A stretch of DNA of 64,000 nucleotides from Erysipelotrichaceae bacterium (GCA_017405785.1 JAFQZR010000018.1:96748-160747); one strand, 5' to 3'. Numbered from the stretch's first letter, positions 1 through 8,716 are shown. Numbers and translations are program-made. Notes: generated by a model from the sequence alone, not told the origin.

Positions 1-164
1 TTGGCCCCGCCCTGAAGCAGTCTTAATGTAATATCAAAACCTAAACCGGAAGAGCCGCCTGTTACCAGGGCAACTTTTCCTTTAACTGAAAACATATCTG
101 TGAATGGACGTGCTTTGGCGATATATCCTTCAAGCATCGCCTTGTCATCAGGTGTAAATGCCAT
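1..164 (-). CDS. Short-chain dehydrogenase/reductase, N-terminal part (cut by window edge)
   Basis: Only the first 54 residues are inside the window. They contain the SDR cofactor motif TGGSSGLG at residues 35-42 (GxxxGxG type), preceded by a roughly 28-residue N-terminal extension. The family are NAD(P)-dependent oxidoreductases acting on alcohols, sugars or ketones in the cytoplasm, and the substrate cannot be read from this fragment. The start ATG at 164-162 has a strong AGGAGGACT ribosome site at 172-180. The gene diverges from the PucR-type regulator at 469, which could control it; this is inference from position only. Confidence 0.85.
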   Translation of the reverse strand, partial: MAFTPDDKAMLEGYIAKARPFTDMFSVKGKVALVTGGSSGLGFDITLRLLQGGA

Positions 165-468
165 AATTAAAAGTCCTCCTTATCGTACGTTAAAATGATA
201 TTCCCGGGATTGAATACATCTTAATGATAAATAATTGATAAAAAGGCAGAAATACAAAAAAATAAGGTATTTTCAGGGGAGGTAATAGACTTTTTGTCGG
301 GATATTATCTGATGATTGGGCAAAGTTTTCAGAAACTGATGGTTAAATCATAAAACACGTTTTTCTGCACGATGTTATGCTGAATTTAAAAACGGCTGAC
401 ACCTACAAAATGACGGGTAGAAAACAAGAGATATGTGTTATAATGATTTAGTAAAGAAGGTACGAATA
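165..468. other. Intergenic region between divergent SDR and PucR-type regulator genes
   Basis: About 300 bases without a gene. The region is AT-rich and carries the ribosome site of the leftward SDR gene (172-180) and an extended -10 box for the rightward regulator (436-444). I saw no convincing hairpin terminator, riboswitch or small reading frame. Regulator-binding sites are plausible here because the two genes diverge, but no clear palindrome stood out. Confidence 0.5.
436..444 (+). promoter_or_regulatory. Extended -10 promoter element of the PucR-type regulator
   Basis: The bases read TGT followed by TATAAT, a perfect extended -10 element. No good -35 is seen at normal spacing, which is common for extended -10 promoters. 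Transcription would begin near 451, so the upstream ATG at 433 cannot be the start; the ATG at 469 can. Confidence 0.6.
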
Positions 469-1998
469 ATGAAACTGAATGCGGATATCATCTATAACGG
501 ACTGTCCAGATATTTTCAGTGTGAGATGCGTGGACCGGAGTTAACTGAGCTTTCATTGGGAAGAGCTGAATTTTATTTTGACGGTGATAATTCATTCCAT
601 AAAGATCATTTATATCTGGCCAGTGTAGATCATCTGCCACAGAGACCGCATATTGAAAAAGGTTCCATGCTGATATGCATCGGTGACGGTTTTACACTTA
701 ATTACTACAAGGAAAGAATCACCCTGATCGTAATAAGAAAGAAACGGGATATTTTCAAAGTGCATCAGATTCTGCAGGACATATACAATCAGTATGATGA
801 ATGGGAAAATGCGATTTACAGAGACCTGGCAAAAGACGGTGATATTCAGTCACTGATTTCCGATTCTGCATCCATATTTGGTAAACCGATCTATGTTCTG
901 GACAGTGCCATTAAAATTGTGGCCTCAACGGAACGGAGTAATAAAGCCTGGAACATGACTGACAGCGGGTCGCTAAACTTTGATTCAATGGATAAATACC
1001 TGTCTGCCTATGATCTGATGTTTGAAAAGCGAAATGCCATGATAATTGAGCTGTATGGAATCAGAACTCTGTGCGTTAACCTGTTTAATAAGGAAGGCCA
1101 GTATGAAGGATGCTTGTGCATTACTTCCCGGGAAACAGATTTTGCAGATGGGGAAGATAAGATGGCGGAATATCTGGCTTCCATGATCGAGATTGCCATT
1201 GAAAGAAATCCTGATATAATTAATGACTCACAGCCTTCACTGAAAAAAGTAATTCAGGCTCTGACAGAAGAAATGCCTTTGTCTCATTCACAACGCATGA
1301 TACTGTCCGGAAGTAACGGTAAAAAGGAATATATATGCATCTGCCTTCGTTACGGTAAGGGCCACAATCAGCTGCCTCTTTCTTATATAAGTGACATATT
1401 TGAGGAAACTTTTGCGGATTCCTATGCTTTTTCCAGGGAAGACAGCATAATTGGGCTGGTAAATACTGACACTCTGAAAGATGATAAAAACGGCAGTTAC
1501 AATGTTCAGCTGAACAAGAAACTCGGCGAATTTGTCAGAGGCATGCATCTGTGTGCAGGCATTTCAAATCAGTTCAGTGATCTGTATAATGTCAGGATCC
1601 ATTACATGCAGGCTCTGGCGGCCATTGAAAACGGACTGATGATGAACAAGGAGAATGACTATTTCTATTTTTCCAGTTACGCCCTGAATCAGATGGTCGT
1701 CAATTCATTGGGAAACATGCCTTTACAGGCTTATTTTCCGGTTGGATTAAACAACCTGATTGAACATGACCGCACATCCGGTGTTTCCTATCTGGAAACC
1801 CTGAAAGTATTCCTGGAAGAAAGCATGTCATACACTTCTACAGCTCAGAAGCTGTTTATTCACCGTTCAACTCTCATAGACAGAATTTCCAGAATAGAAA
1901 AGGAACTGAACGTTGATCTGAATGATTATGATCAGCGTCTGCAGCTGGAACTTCTACTGAAAGCCATGGATCTGGAGGAAACTCTCAGACAACAGTAA
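469..1998 (+). CDS. PucR/CdaR-type transcriptional regulator
   Basis: A 509-residue cytoplasmic DNA-binding regulator. The C-terminal ~60 residues match the PucR-type helix-turn-helix, with the signature FIHRSTLIDRISRIEKEL. The upstream part looks like the sensory and GGDEF-like middle regions of the PucR/CdaR family, which usually respond to small metabolites and activate catabolic genes. I could not identify the ligand. The longer frame from 433 is rejected because a -10 box lies inside it. ATG 469 has an AGAAGG ribosome site at 455-460. It diverges from an SDR gene and converges on a 71-residue protein, both possible targets. Confidence 0.8.
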   Translation: MKLNADIIYNGLSRYFQCEMRGPELTELSLGRAEFYFDGDNSFHKDHLYLASVDHLPQRPHIEKGSMLICIGDGFTLNYYKERITLIVIRKKRDIFKVHQILQDIYNQYDEWENAIYRDLAKDGDIQSLISDSASIFGKPIYVLDSAIKIVASTERSNKAWNMTDSGSLNFDSMDKYLSAYDLMFEKRNAMIIELYGIRTLCVNLFNKEGQYEGCLCITSRETDFADGEDKMAEYLASMIEIAIERNPDIINDSQPSLKKVIQALTEEMPLSHSQRMILSGSNGKKEYICICLRYGKGHNQLPLSYISDIFEETFADSYAFSREDSIIGLVNTDTLKDDKNGSYNVQLNKKLGEFVRGMHLCAGISNQFSDLYNVRIHYMQALAAIENGLMMNKENDYFYFSSYALNQMVVNSLGNMPLQAYFPVGLNNLIEHDRTSGVSYLETLKVFLEESMSYTSTAQKLFIHRSTLIDRISRIEKELNVDLNDYDQRLQLELLLKAMDLEETLRQQ

Positions 1999-2016
1999 AA
2001 GGCATCCTTGGATGCC
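1996..2016 (-). terminator. Hairpin terminator between convergent genes
   Basis: The inverted repeat GGCATC-cttg-GATGCC at 2001-2016 is followed on the minus strand by TTTTA. It lies just past the stop of the leftward 71-residue gene and directly after the stop of the rightward regulator, so it may serve both. The T-run is better on the minus strand. Confidence 0.55.
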
Positions 2017-2043
2017 CTTACATTACTCATTAAGATTTAGCTG

Positions 2044-2259
2044 TTATCTTGAGCAGGCTTTCAGTTCTGCATCGAGTTCATCAGCATGAGCAGCTACTTC
2101 TGCTGATTCAGGATAGCTTAACAGTTTACGGTATGTCAGACCGCCAACTAATTTCATGCGTGGGTCCTTTGTTGAACCAGGTGCATACTTCTCCATGACT
2201 GCTCTTCCTTCAGGTGATCTCATGATGTCTCTGATTTTTGAATCCAATGATAATGCCAT
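2044..2259 (-). CDS. Small helical protein of unknown function (71 aa)
   Basis: A 71-residue predicted cytoplasmic protein with an excellent ribosome site (AAAGGAGG) before ATG 2259. The sequence has a short N-terminal helix (IRDIMRSPEGRAVMEKYAPG), a linker with MKLVGGLTYRKLL and an Ala/Glu-rich C-terminal helix. It resembles the short helical modules sometimes found at the ends of larger hydrolases and oxidoreductases in Clostridia and relatives, here as a free-standing protein. That resemblance is from memory and is not a firm family call. No signal peptide or membrane segment is seen. It sits near an SDR gene and a PucR-type regulator. Confidence 0.7.
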   Translation of the reverse strand: MALSLDSKIRDIMRSPEGRAVMEKYAPGSTKDPRMKLVGGLTYRKLLSYPESAEVAAHADELDAELKACSR

Positions 2260-2506
2260 AATGTCCTCCTTTGACTGTTTATTATTATGTTTAATTCTTT
2301 CCCGAGAATCTAATTTTATGATAAATGGAGAGTAGGGATTATAAAATCCTATAAAAAGAGGTTATTTCGAACAAAAAACCATCAAATCATACGTTATACA
2401 ATATAAACAGTGAAACAACCGTAAAATCCTACAGATTGCGGATAAAACAATTAATGATGATTAAATAAACTATAAGTAGAATTATAGAAGAATATGAGGT
2501 AGAAGA

Positions 2507-4177
2507 ATGTTAACAGATATTGAAATTGCACAGGGATGTGAAAAGAAGAAGATTACCGAAATAGCTGACACATTGGGTATTCCTGAAGAGTATGTTGAGC
2601 TATACGGGAACTGGAAGGCCAAAATCGACTACAAGCTGTTAAAGGATCTGGCTGACAAGCCGGATGGAAAGCTTATTCTGGTAACTGCCATCAACCCAAC
2701 GCCGGCAGGCGAGGGAAAGACTACAACTACTGTTGGTCTGGCTGATGCCTTAAGACACATTGGCAAGAAGTCCGTTGTAGCCTTAAGAGAACCGTCATTG
2801 GGACCGGTTTTCGGTGTAAAGGGCGGAGCAGCCGGAGGTGGATATGCTCAGGTGGTGCCAATGGAAGACATCAACCTGCACTTTACCGGTGACTTCCATG
2901 CGGTAGGAGCAGCCAATAACCTTCTGGCAGCCATGCTTGATAATCATATTCAGCAGGGCAATGCCTTAAATATCGATCCGCGCAGGATCACTTGGAAGCG
3001 TGCTGTCGACATGAACGACAGACAGTTAAGAAACATCATCGACGGTCTGGGTGCCAGAACTGACGGTACTCCTAGACAGGACGGATTTGACATTACGGTC
3101 GCTTCCGAGGTCATGGCTGTGCTGTGTCTGGCCAGCGATATCACCGACTTAAAGGCCAGACTGGCCCGTATCGTTGTCGGTTATACCTATGATAATAAAC
3201 CGGTTACAGCCGGAGACTTAAAGGCTCAGGGTGCTATGGCAGCCTTGTTAAAGGATGCTTTGAAACCTAATCTGGTCCAGACTCTGGAACATACACCTGC
3301 CTTTATCCATGGCGGACCATTCGCCAATATTGCTCATGGCTGCAACTCCGTAACAGCTACCAGAATGGCTCTGAAACTCGGTGAGTATGCCGTTACGGAA
3401 GCCGGATTCGGTGCTGACCTGGGTGCTGAAAAGTTTATCGATATCAAGTGCCGTATGGCCGGCTTAAAGCCTGATGCAGTAGTAATAGTTGCTACAGTAA
3501 GAGCACTAAAGCATAACGGCGGTGTGGCTAAGGCTGATTTGGGTAAGGAAAACCTGAAAGCTCTGGAAAAGGGCATGCCTAACCTGTTACAGCATGTTTC
3601 CAACATCACCAATGTCTTCCATCTGCCTTGCGTAGTAGCGGTTAATGTCTTCCCAAGTGATACCGAAGCCGAACTGAAACTGGTTGAACGGAAATGCCGC
3701 GAACTGGGCGTCAATGTAGCCATCAGTGAAGTATGGGCAAAAGGCGGAGAAGGCGGCATAGCACTGGCTGAAGAAGTTGTCAGACTGTGTGAACAGAAAA
3801 ATGATTTCTCATTCTCCTATGAACTTGATAAGCCTATCATGGAGAAATTAAATACAATAGCCACCAGGATCTATCACGCTGACGGTGTAGATCTGGTTGG
3901 CAGTGCACCTAAGCAGTTAAAACAGCTGGAAGAACTGGGTTATGGCAATCTGCCTGTCTGCATGGCCAAGACTCAGTATTCCTTCAGTGATGATCCTAAC
4001 AAGTTAGGAGCACCAAAAGATTTCCGTGTTTCAGTCAGAAATCTTAAGGTTTCCGCCGGAGCCGGATTCATTGTGGCTTTGACCGGTGAAATAATGACAA
4101 TGCCGGGTTTACCTAAGGTACCGGCAGCTGAAAAGATCGATGTTGATGAAAATGGTGTGATCACCGGATTGTTCTAA
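2507..4177 (+). CDS. fhs: Formate--tetrahydrofolate ligase
   Basis: A 556-residue, full-length cytoplasmic enzyme that uses ATP to join formate and tetrahydrofolate, giving 10-formyl-THF for purine and formyl-Met-tRNA synthesis. The P-loop-like motif [18 protein letters not shown] is near residues 65-82, followed by the family blocks [18 protein letters not shown] and [13 protein letters not shown]-type ribosome site lies just upstream of ATG 2507. It is the first gene of a folate one-carbon operon with the cyclodeaminase (14-base gap) and folD. The 247-base upstream region contains two copies of TAAAATCCTA but no recognisable ZTP riboswitch and no clear promoter. Confidence 0.97.
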   Translation: MLTDIEIAQGCEKKKITEIADTLGIPEEYVELYGNWKAKIDYKLLKDLADKPDGKLILVTAINPTPAGEGKTTTTVGLADALRHIGKKSVVALREPSLGPVFGVKGGAAGGGYAQVVPMEDINLHFTGDFHAVGAANNLLAAMLDNHIQQGNALNIDPRRITWKRAVDMNDRQLRNIIDGLGARTDGTPRQDGFDITVASEVMAVLCLASDITDLKARLARIVVGYTYDNKPVTAGDLKAQGAMAALLKDALKPNLVQTLEHTPAFIHGGPFANIAHGCNSVTATRMALKLGEYAVTEAGFGADLGAEKFIDIKCRMAGLKPDAVVIVATVRALKHNGGVAKADLGKENLKALEKGMPNLLQHVSNITNVFHLPCVVAVNVFPSDTEAELKLVERKCRELGVNVAISEVWAKGGEGGIALAEEVVRLCEQKNDFSFSYELDKPIMEKLNTIATRIYHADGVDLVGSAPKQLKQLEELGYGNLPVCMAKTQYSFSDDPNKLGAPKDFRVSVRNLKVSAGAGFIVALTGEIMTMPGLPKVPAAEKIDVDENGVITGLF

Positions 4178-4190
4178 CGGAGGTGATTGG

Positions 4191-4808
4191 ATGCTTGATA
4201 AAAGTATCAGAGAATTTACTGAACTGGCAGCGAGCAAGGATCCTGTTCCCGGTGGGGGAGGAGTCAGCGCACTGGTAGGTTCTCTGGCTGCTTCTCTGGC
4301 CGAGATGGTTACCAATCTGACTGTCGGGAAAAAGAAGTACGCAGAATATGAGGAAGAAATATTGCGGATCAAGGAAAAAGCAGAGAGCTTAAGAAAAGAC
4401 CTTCTTGAATGCATAAATGGCGATGCAGAGGCATTTGAACCTCTTGCCAGGGCTTATTCCATGGACAGAAATGATCCGGACTATGCTGAAACGATGGAGA
4501 AGTGTCTGCAGGATGCAGCGGCTTCACCGTTAAGAATACTGGGATTGTCATGTCAGGTCGTGGCACTTGATGAACGACTGGCCCAAATCGGTTCAAAACT
4601 GGCAGTGTCAGATGCAGCAACGTCAGTGATGCTGGCCCATGGGGCAATATATGGGGCTAAGATCAATGTGCTGGTCAATACCAGACTGATGAAGAACAGA
4701 CAGATCGCTCAGGATATCGACCTGATGGCTGAAGATCTGGTCTGTGAATATGCTCCAAGAGCACTGAAATGCTTTGAAGCAATAGAAAAGAGGTTGTCCA
4801 ATGGCTGA
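4191..4808 (+). CDS. fchA: Formimidoyltetrahydrofolate cyclodeaminase family protein
   Basis: A 205-residue helical cytoplasmic enzyme of the cyclodeaminase/cyclohydrolase family, which converts 5-formimino-THF to 5,10-methenyl-THF and ammonia. The N-terminal family motif SKDPVPGGGGVSALVGSLAA is clear, followed by long helices with VTNLTVGKKKY. A strong GGAGGTGATT ribosome site precedes ATG 4191. It sits between fhs and folD and overlaps folD by 8 bases, so the three are probably translated together to interconvert C1-folates. The true substrate could be formimino-THF from histidine or purine breakdown, or methenyl-THF; the sequence does not decide. Confidence 0.9.
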   Translation: MLDKSIREFTELAASKDPVPGGGGVSALVGSLAASLAEMVTNLTVGKKKYAEYEEEILRIKEKAESLRKDLLECINGDAEAFEPLARAYSMDRNDPDYAETMEKCLQDAAASPLRILGLSCQVVALDERLAQIGSKLAVSDAATSVMLAHGAIYGAKINVLVNTRLMKNRQIAQDIDLMAEDLVCEYAPRALKCFEAIEKRLSNG

Positions 4809-5649
4809 GATACTTAAGGGAAAACCCGTAGCTGATCATCTGGATGATATAAGTCTGTCCAAATCAGAAGCCTTAAAAGAAAAGGGTATTATCCCGTTAC
4901 TGGCTGTTTTAAGAGTCGGGGCCAGAGATGACGACATCTCCTATGAAAGAGGAGCATCTAAGAAGTGCCGGAAAACAGGTGTTGAAGTCAGATCAGTTGT
5001 ACTTCCTGAAGATGTTGAACAGGAAGAATTCTACAGAACCCTGGATGAACTGAATAATGATCCTTTGGTACATGGTATACTGATGTTCAGACCTTTGCCG
5101 AAATATCTGGATAATGAAAAAGCCCGTCTGTCAATCAATCCTGATAAGGATGTTGACGGCTGCGGCAACCGGTCATTAACAGGGGTGTTCATCAATAAGA
5201 AAATGGGATTTGCACCTTGTACTGCTGAGGCTGCCATGCAGATACTGGATTATTACGGCATTGAGTTATCGGGTAAGAGGGTTGTGGTTATCGGAAGATC
5301 ATTAGTGGTTGGTAAACCGTTGGCCATGTTGTTACTGAACAGAAACGCTACTGTCACCATCTGTCATAGCAAATCAGTAAACATACCTGAGATAACCAAA
5401 GAAGCAGATATAATCATCTGCTGTACCGGGCAGATGGAATCGGTAAACGCTGAATACGTCAGAGAAGGGCAGACAGTCATCGATGTTGGCATTACCTATA
5501 ACGAAAAGAAACAGAAGCTGTGCGGTGATGTTCTGTTTGAAGAGGTTGAACCAATCGTAGAAAGAATTACACCGGTACCGGGAGGAGTCGGTTCCGTTAC
5601 CACTTCAGTTCTGGTGTCACATGTCATCGAAGCTGCTGAAAGACAGTAA
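4801..5649 (+). CDS. folD: Methylenetetrahydrofolate dehydrogenase / methenyl-THF cyclohydrolase
   Basis: A 282-residue bifunctional enzyme that oxidises 5,10-methylene-THF to methenyl-THF with NAD(P)+ and hydrolyses that to 10-formyl-THF. The substrate block SYERGASKKCRKTGV carries the family Tyr and Lys residues, and the Rossmann motif GRSLVVGKPLAMLL is present. The C-terminal signature ends TPVPGGVGSVTTSVL. Length is normal for FolD. The start overlaps the end of the cyclodeaminase gene by 8 bases, suggesting translational coupling in the operon fhs-fchA-folD. Confidence 0.97.
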   Translation: MAEILKGKPVADHLDDISLSKSEALKEKGIIPLLAVLRVGARDDDISYERGASKKCRKTGVEVRSVVLPEDVEQEEFYRTLDELNNDPLVHGILMFRPLPKYLDNEKARLSINPDKDVDGCGNRSLTGVFINKKMGFAPCTAEAAMQILDYYGIELSGKRVVVIGRSLVVGKPLAMLLLNRNATVTICHSKSVNIPEITKEADIIICCTGQMESVNAEYVREGQTVIDVGITYNEKKQKLCGDVLFEEVEPIVERITPVPGGVGSVTTSVLVSHVIEAAERQ

Positions 5650-5652
5650 GAT

Positions 5653-5874
5653 ATGCATAAACTGATAGAGACGAAAAAGCCCTCAGAAGCAATTGACGAG
5701 GATCAGCTGAAAGAAATTGACAGAGACCAGTATTACCATGCCTTAAATCTCATCGATGAGTATGATGGGCTTGAACCAGATATATACGATGAGTGGAAAG
5801 AAGATGTTGATGCTCTGGAAGAACACTACCGTTACTTCGTATGGTCTAACATCATTAATGGAAACGACAAATGA
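5653..5874 (+). CDS. Small acidic hypothetical protein (73 aa)
   Basis: A 73-residue, Asp/Glu-rich protein beginning 3 bases after folD and ending just before a terminator, so it is the last gene of the folate operon if real. The C-terminal half (YDEWKEDVDALEEHYRYFVW) looks helical. No signal peptide, membrane segment or known motif is recognised. The ribosome site is weak, and expression would rely on coupling to folD. A shorter frame at 5756 overlaps it but has no better support. Confidence 0.6.
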   Translation: MHKLIETKKPSEAIDEDQLKEIDRDQYYHALNLIDEYDGLEPDIYDEWKEDVDALEEHYRYFVWSNIINGNDK

Positions 5875-5880
5875 AACAAA

Positions 5881-5905
5881 ACCGGATAAGATAATCCGGT
5901 TTTTG
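5881..5905 (+). terminator. Rho-independent terminator of the folate operon
   Basis: The stem ACCGGAT (5881-5887) pairs with ATCCGGT (5894-5900) and is followed by TTTTT. It lies a few bases after the stop of the 73-residue gene. Confidence 0.85.
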
Positions 5906-5907
5906 CA

Positions 5908-5934
5908 TGAAAAAGAATCCCGGGCGGGATTCTT
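5908..5934 (-). terminator. Terminator of the zinc-ribbon gene
   Basis: The stem AAGAATCCC (5913-5921) pairs with GGGATTCTT (5926-5934). On the minus strand it is followed by TTTTTCAT. It directly follows the stop codon of the leftward gene ending at 5940. Confidence 0.8.
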
Positions 5935-5939
5935 AATAC

Positions 5940-7085
5940 TTATTTCTGTTCGGTTCCGTCTCTGAACAACTGAGTCCAGTCAAAGCCGGTGCTGTTGGAA
6001 CTGTCATTGGTGCTGGTACCCTGGCTCGTAGCGTTCAGGATGCCGGTAAGAATGTCAGTTAATGACAGACTGTTATTGGAAGATGTGGTGCTCTGATTCT
6101 GAGGTCTGTTGGCACCGGTAGTTGACAGCTTCTTGAGATTGGTCTTGTATGAGCTGTCCAGCTTGAAGGTGTTGACGAACTTCTCGAAATCAGCGGCTAC
6201 ACTGTTATAGCTGGCTTCCGTAGTGATCAGACCGAAGATCAGCTTACTGCCCCAGTGAATGTACTGGCCGACATTGGCACTGCTGTTCCGTCCTGTCAGT
6301 AAGGAAGTGAACAGGTTCACCATGTTGCTGTTGGCAGCTGACTTGGATGTCAGACGGAATTCATAGGCGCCTAAGTCCGTACCCAGTAACATGACATATT
6401 TAGTCTTGTTCTGAGTGTAGGAATACTGAACCAGTTTGGATTCAGTTACAGGAACTCCTGCTTCAAAAGTCAGATCATTATTATTGGCAAAGTATGAAGC
6501 AAATTCCTCAACTTCCTTTTCCATTTCCTTCTGGAATGTCTTGGAGTTTTCAGCATAGTAGCTTGGCAGTTTGCTGACAGCCTTGCCTGACAGTTTGGCA
6601 TTCTGGACATATCCCGGAGCGATGGTGTTAATGTAGTTCTCGGTTGAATCAAGTCTGAGCATCGGAATGTTGAAATACTGGTTCATTTCACCGTCTTGGT
6701 GAGTTTCGTTCTGGTTAATGCCGTTGCGGACATCAAGGAAGTTATCACCAGTCTTGACGAACATGACTGCACTGTTGTCATTCTTCTGTACCTGGCAGAT
6801 ACCCAGATACTTGACCATTAAGCTCTGATTATAGCTCTTAATGCTTGCACCGTACTGCCAGCCATCAGGTACTGTAGCGGTACCGATCTTCACTTTTGTT
6901 GAAGGATCAGTAAAGGTTACATTGTAATACTTGTTCTTGCCGGTAGTGATGTTCTGGTTGACAGATGTGGTATTACCGACATATCTGGCGGTTGAACCGC
7001 AGATAGGGCAGTATAAAGCATCACGGTCACTGTTGTAAGTGAAGGTTTCACCGCATCTGGTACACTGATAAGTTCTTGTACTCAT
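5940..7085 (-). CDS. Zinc-ribbon hypothetical protein (381 aa)
   Basis: The N-terminus is a rubredoxin-like zinc ribbon with Cys8-x2-Cys11 and Cys26-x2-Cys29 (QCTRCGETF, LYCPICGS). A low-complexity Asn/Thr-rich linker follows, then a roughly 230-residue globular region with no motif I recognise, and a Ser/Asn-rich tail (SSNNSLSLTD). There is no signal peptide or membrane segment. The order is consistent with the many Bacillota zinc-ribbon proteins of unknown role. AGGGGG precedes ATG 7085. The TraX-like gene lies 78 bases upstream on the same strand with no obvious terminator between, so co-transcription is possible. Confidence 0.8.
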   Translation of the reverse strand: MSTRTYQCTRCGETFTYNSDRDALYCPICGSTARYVGNTTSVNQNITTGKNKYYNVTFTDPSTKVKIGTATVPDGWQYGASIKSYNQSLMVKYLGICQVQKNDNSAVMFVKTGDNFLDVRNGINQNETHQDGEMNQYFNIPMLRLDSTENYINTIAPGYVQNAKLSGKAVSKLPSYYAENSKTFQKEMEKEVEEFASYFANNNDLTFEAGVPVTESKLVQYSYTQNKTKYVMLLGTDLGAYEFRLTSKSAANSNMVNLFTSLLTGRNSSANVGQYIHWGSKLIFGLITTEASYNSVAADFEKFVNTFKLDSSYKTNLKKLSTTGANRPQNQSTTSSNNSLSLTDILTGILNATSQGTSTNDSSNSTGFDWTQLFRDGTEQK

Positions 7086-7163
7086 ATAAACCCCCTGTTA
7101 TTATTGACTAAACTATCTAATTACAATTTACCATTTTTCCATCCGTTTTTCCATATACACTGC

Positions 7164-7916
7164 TTATATGATGTAATTCAGCAAAGCTAATACATAAAGG
7201 TGTACCGGATAGTAATGACGGTACAGGAAACGGAATGGTTTCGGTATATTACCGTACTCTCCATTGTATAAAGCCAGGAAAGGAACAGCCAGATAAGTAT
7301 GCATGTTGACATTGCTGATGTGTAAACCGCGGCGCTGAATGTAACGCTGAACAGTGTCAAGATCATGCAAATAATAGAACAGACCGTCAAACAGTTCATT
7401 GTATACCAGTATGGCTATGATAACACCACAGCATAAGAGTCTTGTCGGTAAGGACATCTTTTTATAATGCTTCAGGTATTCTCTGAAAATCAGCATCAGT
7501 ATTATTCCGGAACTGAAATAGCCGAACCGTCCTGTGAAATTGATATAGATGATCAGAAGCCAAACGGGAACGGATATATAAGGCTTGCGGAAGTAATCGG
7601 TAATGTAGATTCCAATGATATAGCTGGCAAACTGAAATAGCTGGTTCTGCATCTCCGTATCCCATGGACGGCCATAGAAAGCCAGGTCAAAACCGCATTC
7701 GGATATAGCTGCCATGATACACATGAAGATCATGTAGCGTTTGAATCGTTTCTCGTCTTTCAGCAGGTGTTCACATCCGTCCACGACCATTAAGGCATAT
7801 AAAGGGAAGGCGATCCTTCCGATGCATCTGAAAGCGTCGTGCAGTTCAAAGACAGCACCGATGTGGTCTATGGTCATGGTTATTAAGGCAATGATCTTAA
7901 GTATGTAAGCACTCAT
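7164..7916 (-). CDS. TraX-family integral membrane protein
   Basis: A 250-residue polytopic membrane protein. The N-terminus ILKIIALITMTIDHIGAVF is the hallmark of TraX-like proteins (acetyltransferase-like membrane family; in F plasmid TraX acetylates pilin). About seven to eight hydrophobic segments follow, with the family block GRIAFPLYALMVVDG near residues 33-47. No conjugation genes are nearby, so a general chromosomal role such as acylating a surface polymer is more likely, but this is inference. A GGTGAT ribosome site and a TATAAT-like box lie immediately upstream of ATG 7916. Confidence 0.85.
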   Translation of the reverse strand: MSAYILKIIALITMTIDHIGAVFELHDAFRCIGRIAFPLYALMVVDGCEHLLKDEKRFKRYMIFMCIMAAISECGFDLAFYGRPWDTEMQNQLFQFASYIIGIYITDYFRKPYISVPVWLLIIYINFTGRFGYFSSGIILMLIFREYLKHYKKMSLPTRLLCCGVIIAILVYNELFDGLFYYLHDLDTVQRYIQRRGLHISNVNMHTYLAVPFLALYNGEYGNIPKPFRFLYRHYYPVHLYVLALLNYII

Positions 7917-7941
7917 ATCACCATTATACTACATCAGGGCA

Positions 7942-7970
7942 TATAAAAAGGACCTTCAGAGAAGATCCTT
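7942..7970 (-). terminator. Terminator of the CW_7-repeat gene
   Basis: On the minus strand AAGGATCTTC pairs with GAAGGTCCTT (one G:T pair) and is followed by TTTTTATATG. It lies 11 bases after the stop codon at 7981. Confidence 0.85.
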
Positions 7971-7980
7971 CAGTTTTCGA

Positions 7981-8607
7981 TTACTTTAATAATTCGTTTA
8001 CTTTCTTCTGAACTGCGTAGTAGTCATAACCGGCAGCTGTCAGTCTGTTGTATCTGTCATCGCCATTGCCCCAGTCGCCTCTGATGACTTCCTTGGCTAC
8101 AGTAACGATATCCTTTAATGCAGGCTTTTCTTCCTTTGGCTCTTCCTTCTTTACAGGAACCTTGATGACTGTTTCGCCCTTTGGTGTTCTGCCAGCCAGC
8201 AGGTCGTTAACGATGCCCTGAACTCTGTTGTAGTCAAAGCCGGCTTCAGTTAATTTCTTAACTCTGTCATCACCATTGCCGTAGTCGCCTCTGATAACGT
8301 TCTTGGCAACATCAACCAGGTTAACTTCCTTGTATTCGATAACAGCTTCTTCTTCCTTCTTTTCGATTTTTTCCTTTACCTTTTCGAATGCAGCATCGAA
8401 TGCGTTCTTGGCTTCAGTAACTGGTTCAGATTCCTTGGCTTCTGTAACTTTTTCCTTTACCTTTTCGAATGCAGCATCAAATGCACTCTTTGCTTCAGAA
8501 GCGGTTTCAGTAACCTTTTCTTCTACCTTTGCAGCAGTCTTTTCAGCATCTTTCTTGGTGTTGGCCAGACCCTTTTTCAGTTCTTCTAATTTGTCCTTAA
8601 TTGCCAT
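7981..8607 (-). CDS. Charged helical protein with two C-terminal CW_7-like repeats
   Basis: A 208-residue protein in two parts. Residues 1-95 are Lys/Glu/Ala-rich helix with an exact internal repeat AFDAAFEKVKEK (about 42-53 and 69-80), resembling LEA or apolipoprotein-like stretches. Residues 97-138 and 165-207 are two copies of a ~42-residue module with VIRGDYGNGDDR...LTEAGFDYNRVQ and VIRGDWGNGDDR...LTAAGYDYYAVQ, the signature of the Cpl-7/CW_7 peptidoglycan-binding domain of phage lysins. There is no signal peptide, membrane anchor or catalytic domain. GGAGG lies 12 bases before ATG 8607. The role is unknown; it may be a cytosolic protein that reuses this fold. Confidence 0.85.
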   Translation of the reverse strand: MAIKDKLEELKKGLANTKKDAEKTAAKVEEKVTETASEAKSAFDAAFEKVKEKVTEAKESEPVTEAKNAFDAAFEKVKEKIEKKEEEAVIEYKEVNLVDVAKNVIRGDYGNGDDRVKKLTEAGFDYNRVQGIVNDLLAGRTPKGETVIKVPVKKEEPKEEKPALKDIVTVAKEVIRGDWGNGDDRYNRLTAAGYDYYAVQKKVNELLK

Positions 8608-8716
8608 ATTATTTCATTTCCTCCATTTTATTTAATTATATTATATATCTAATTGTGGAATAATGCAGGAATTCTTGCTAAAATATAGAGGTATTTAAGA
8701 AAAGAGGACTGATTGT

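Noticed and set aside
433..468. N-terminal 12 codons of the longest PucR-type reading frame
   Set aside because: The extended -10 box at 436-444 overlaps this stretch, so transcripts would start after ATG 433; ATG 469 has a ribosome site.
2260..2506. ZTP-type (pfl) riboswitch ahead of fhs
   Set aside because: The location is suitable, but the conserved G/C-rich core bases of that riboswitch are not present in this AT-rich leader.
3334..3759. 141-residue minus-strand frame inside fhs
   Set aside because: It is a shadow of the coding strand of fhs, with no ribosome site and Ser/Pro-rich composition typical of antisense frames.
8380..8500. Short direct DNA repeat as a possible mobile or CRISPR-like element
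   Set aside because: The repeat encodes the duplicated AFDAAFEKVKEK helix and has just two copies within a coding region.
8300..8635. 110-residue plus-strand frame opposite the CW_7-repeat gene
   Set aside because: Its Ser/Phe-rich repetitive sequence is the antisense of the Lys/Glu/Ala repeats; no ribosome site.
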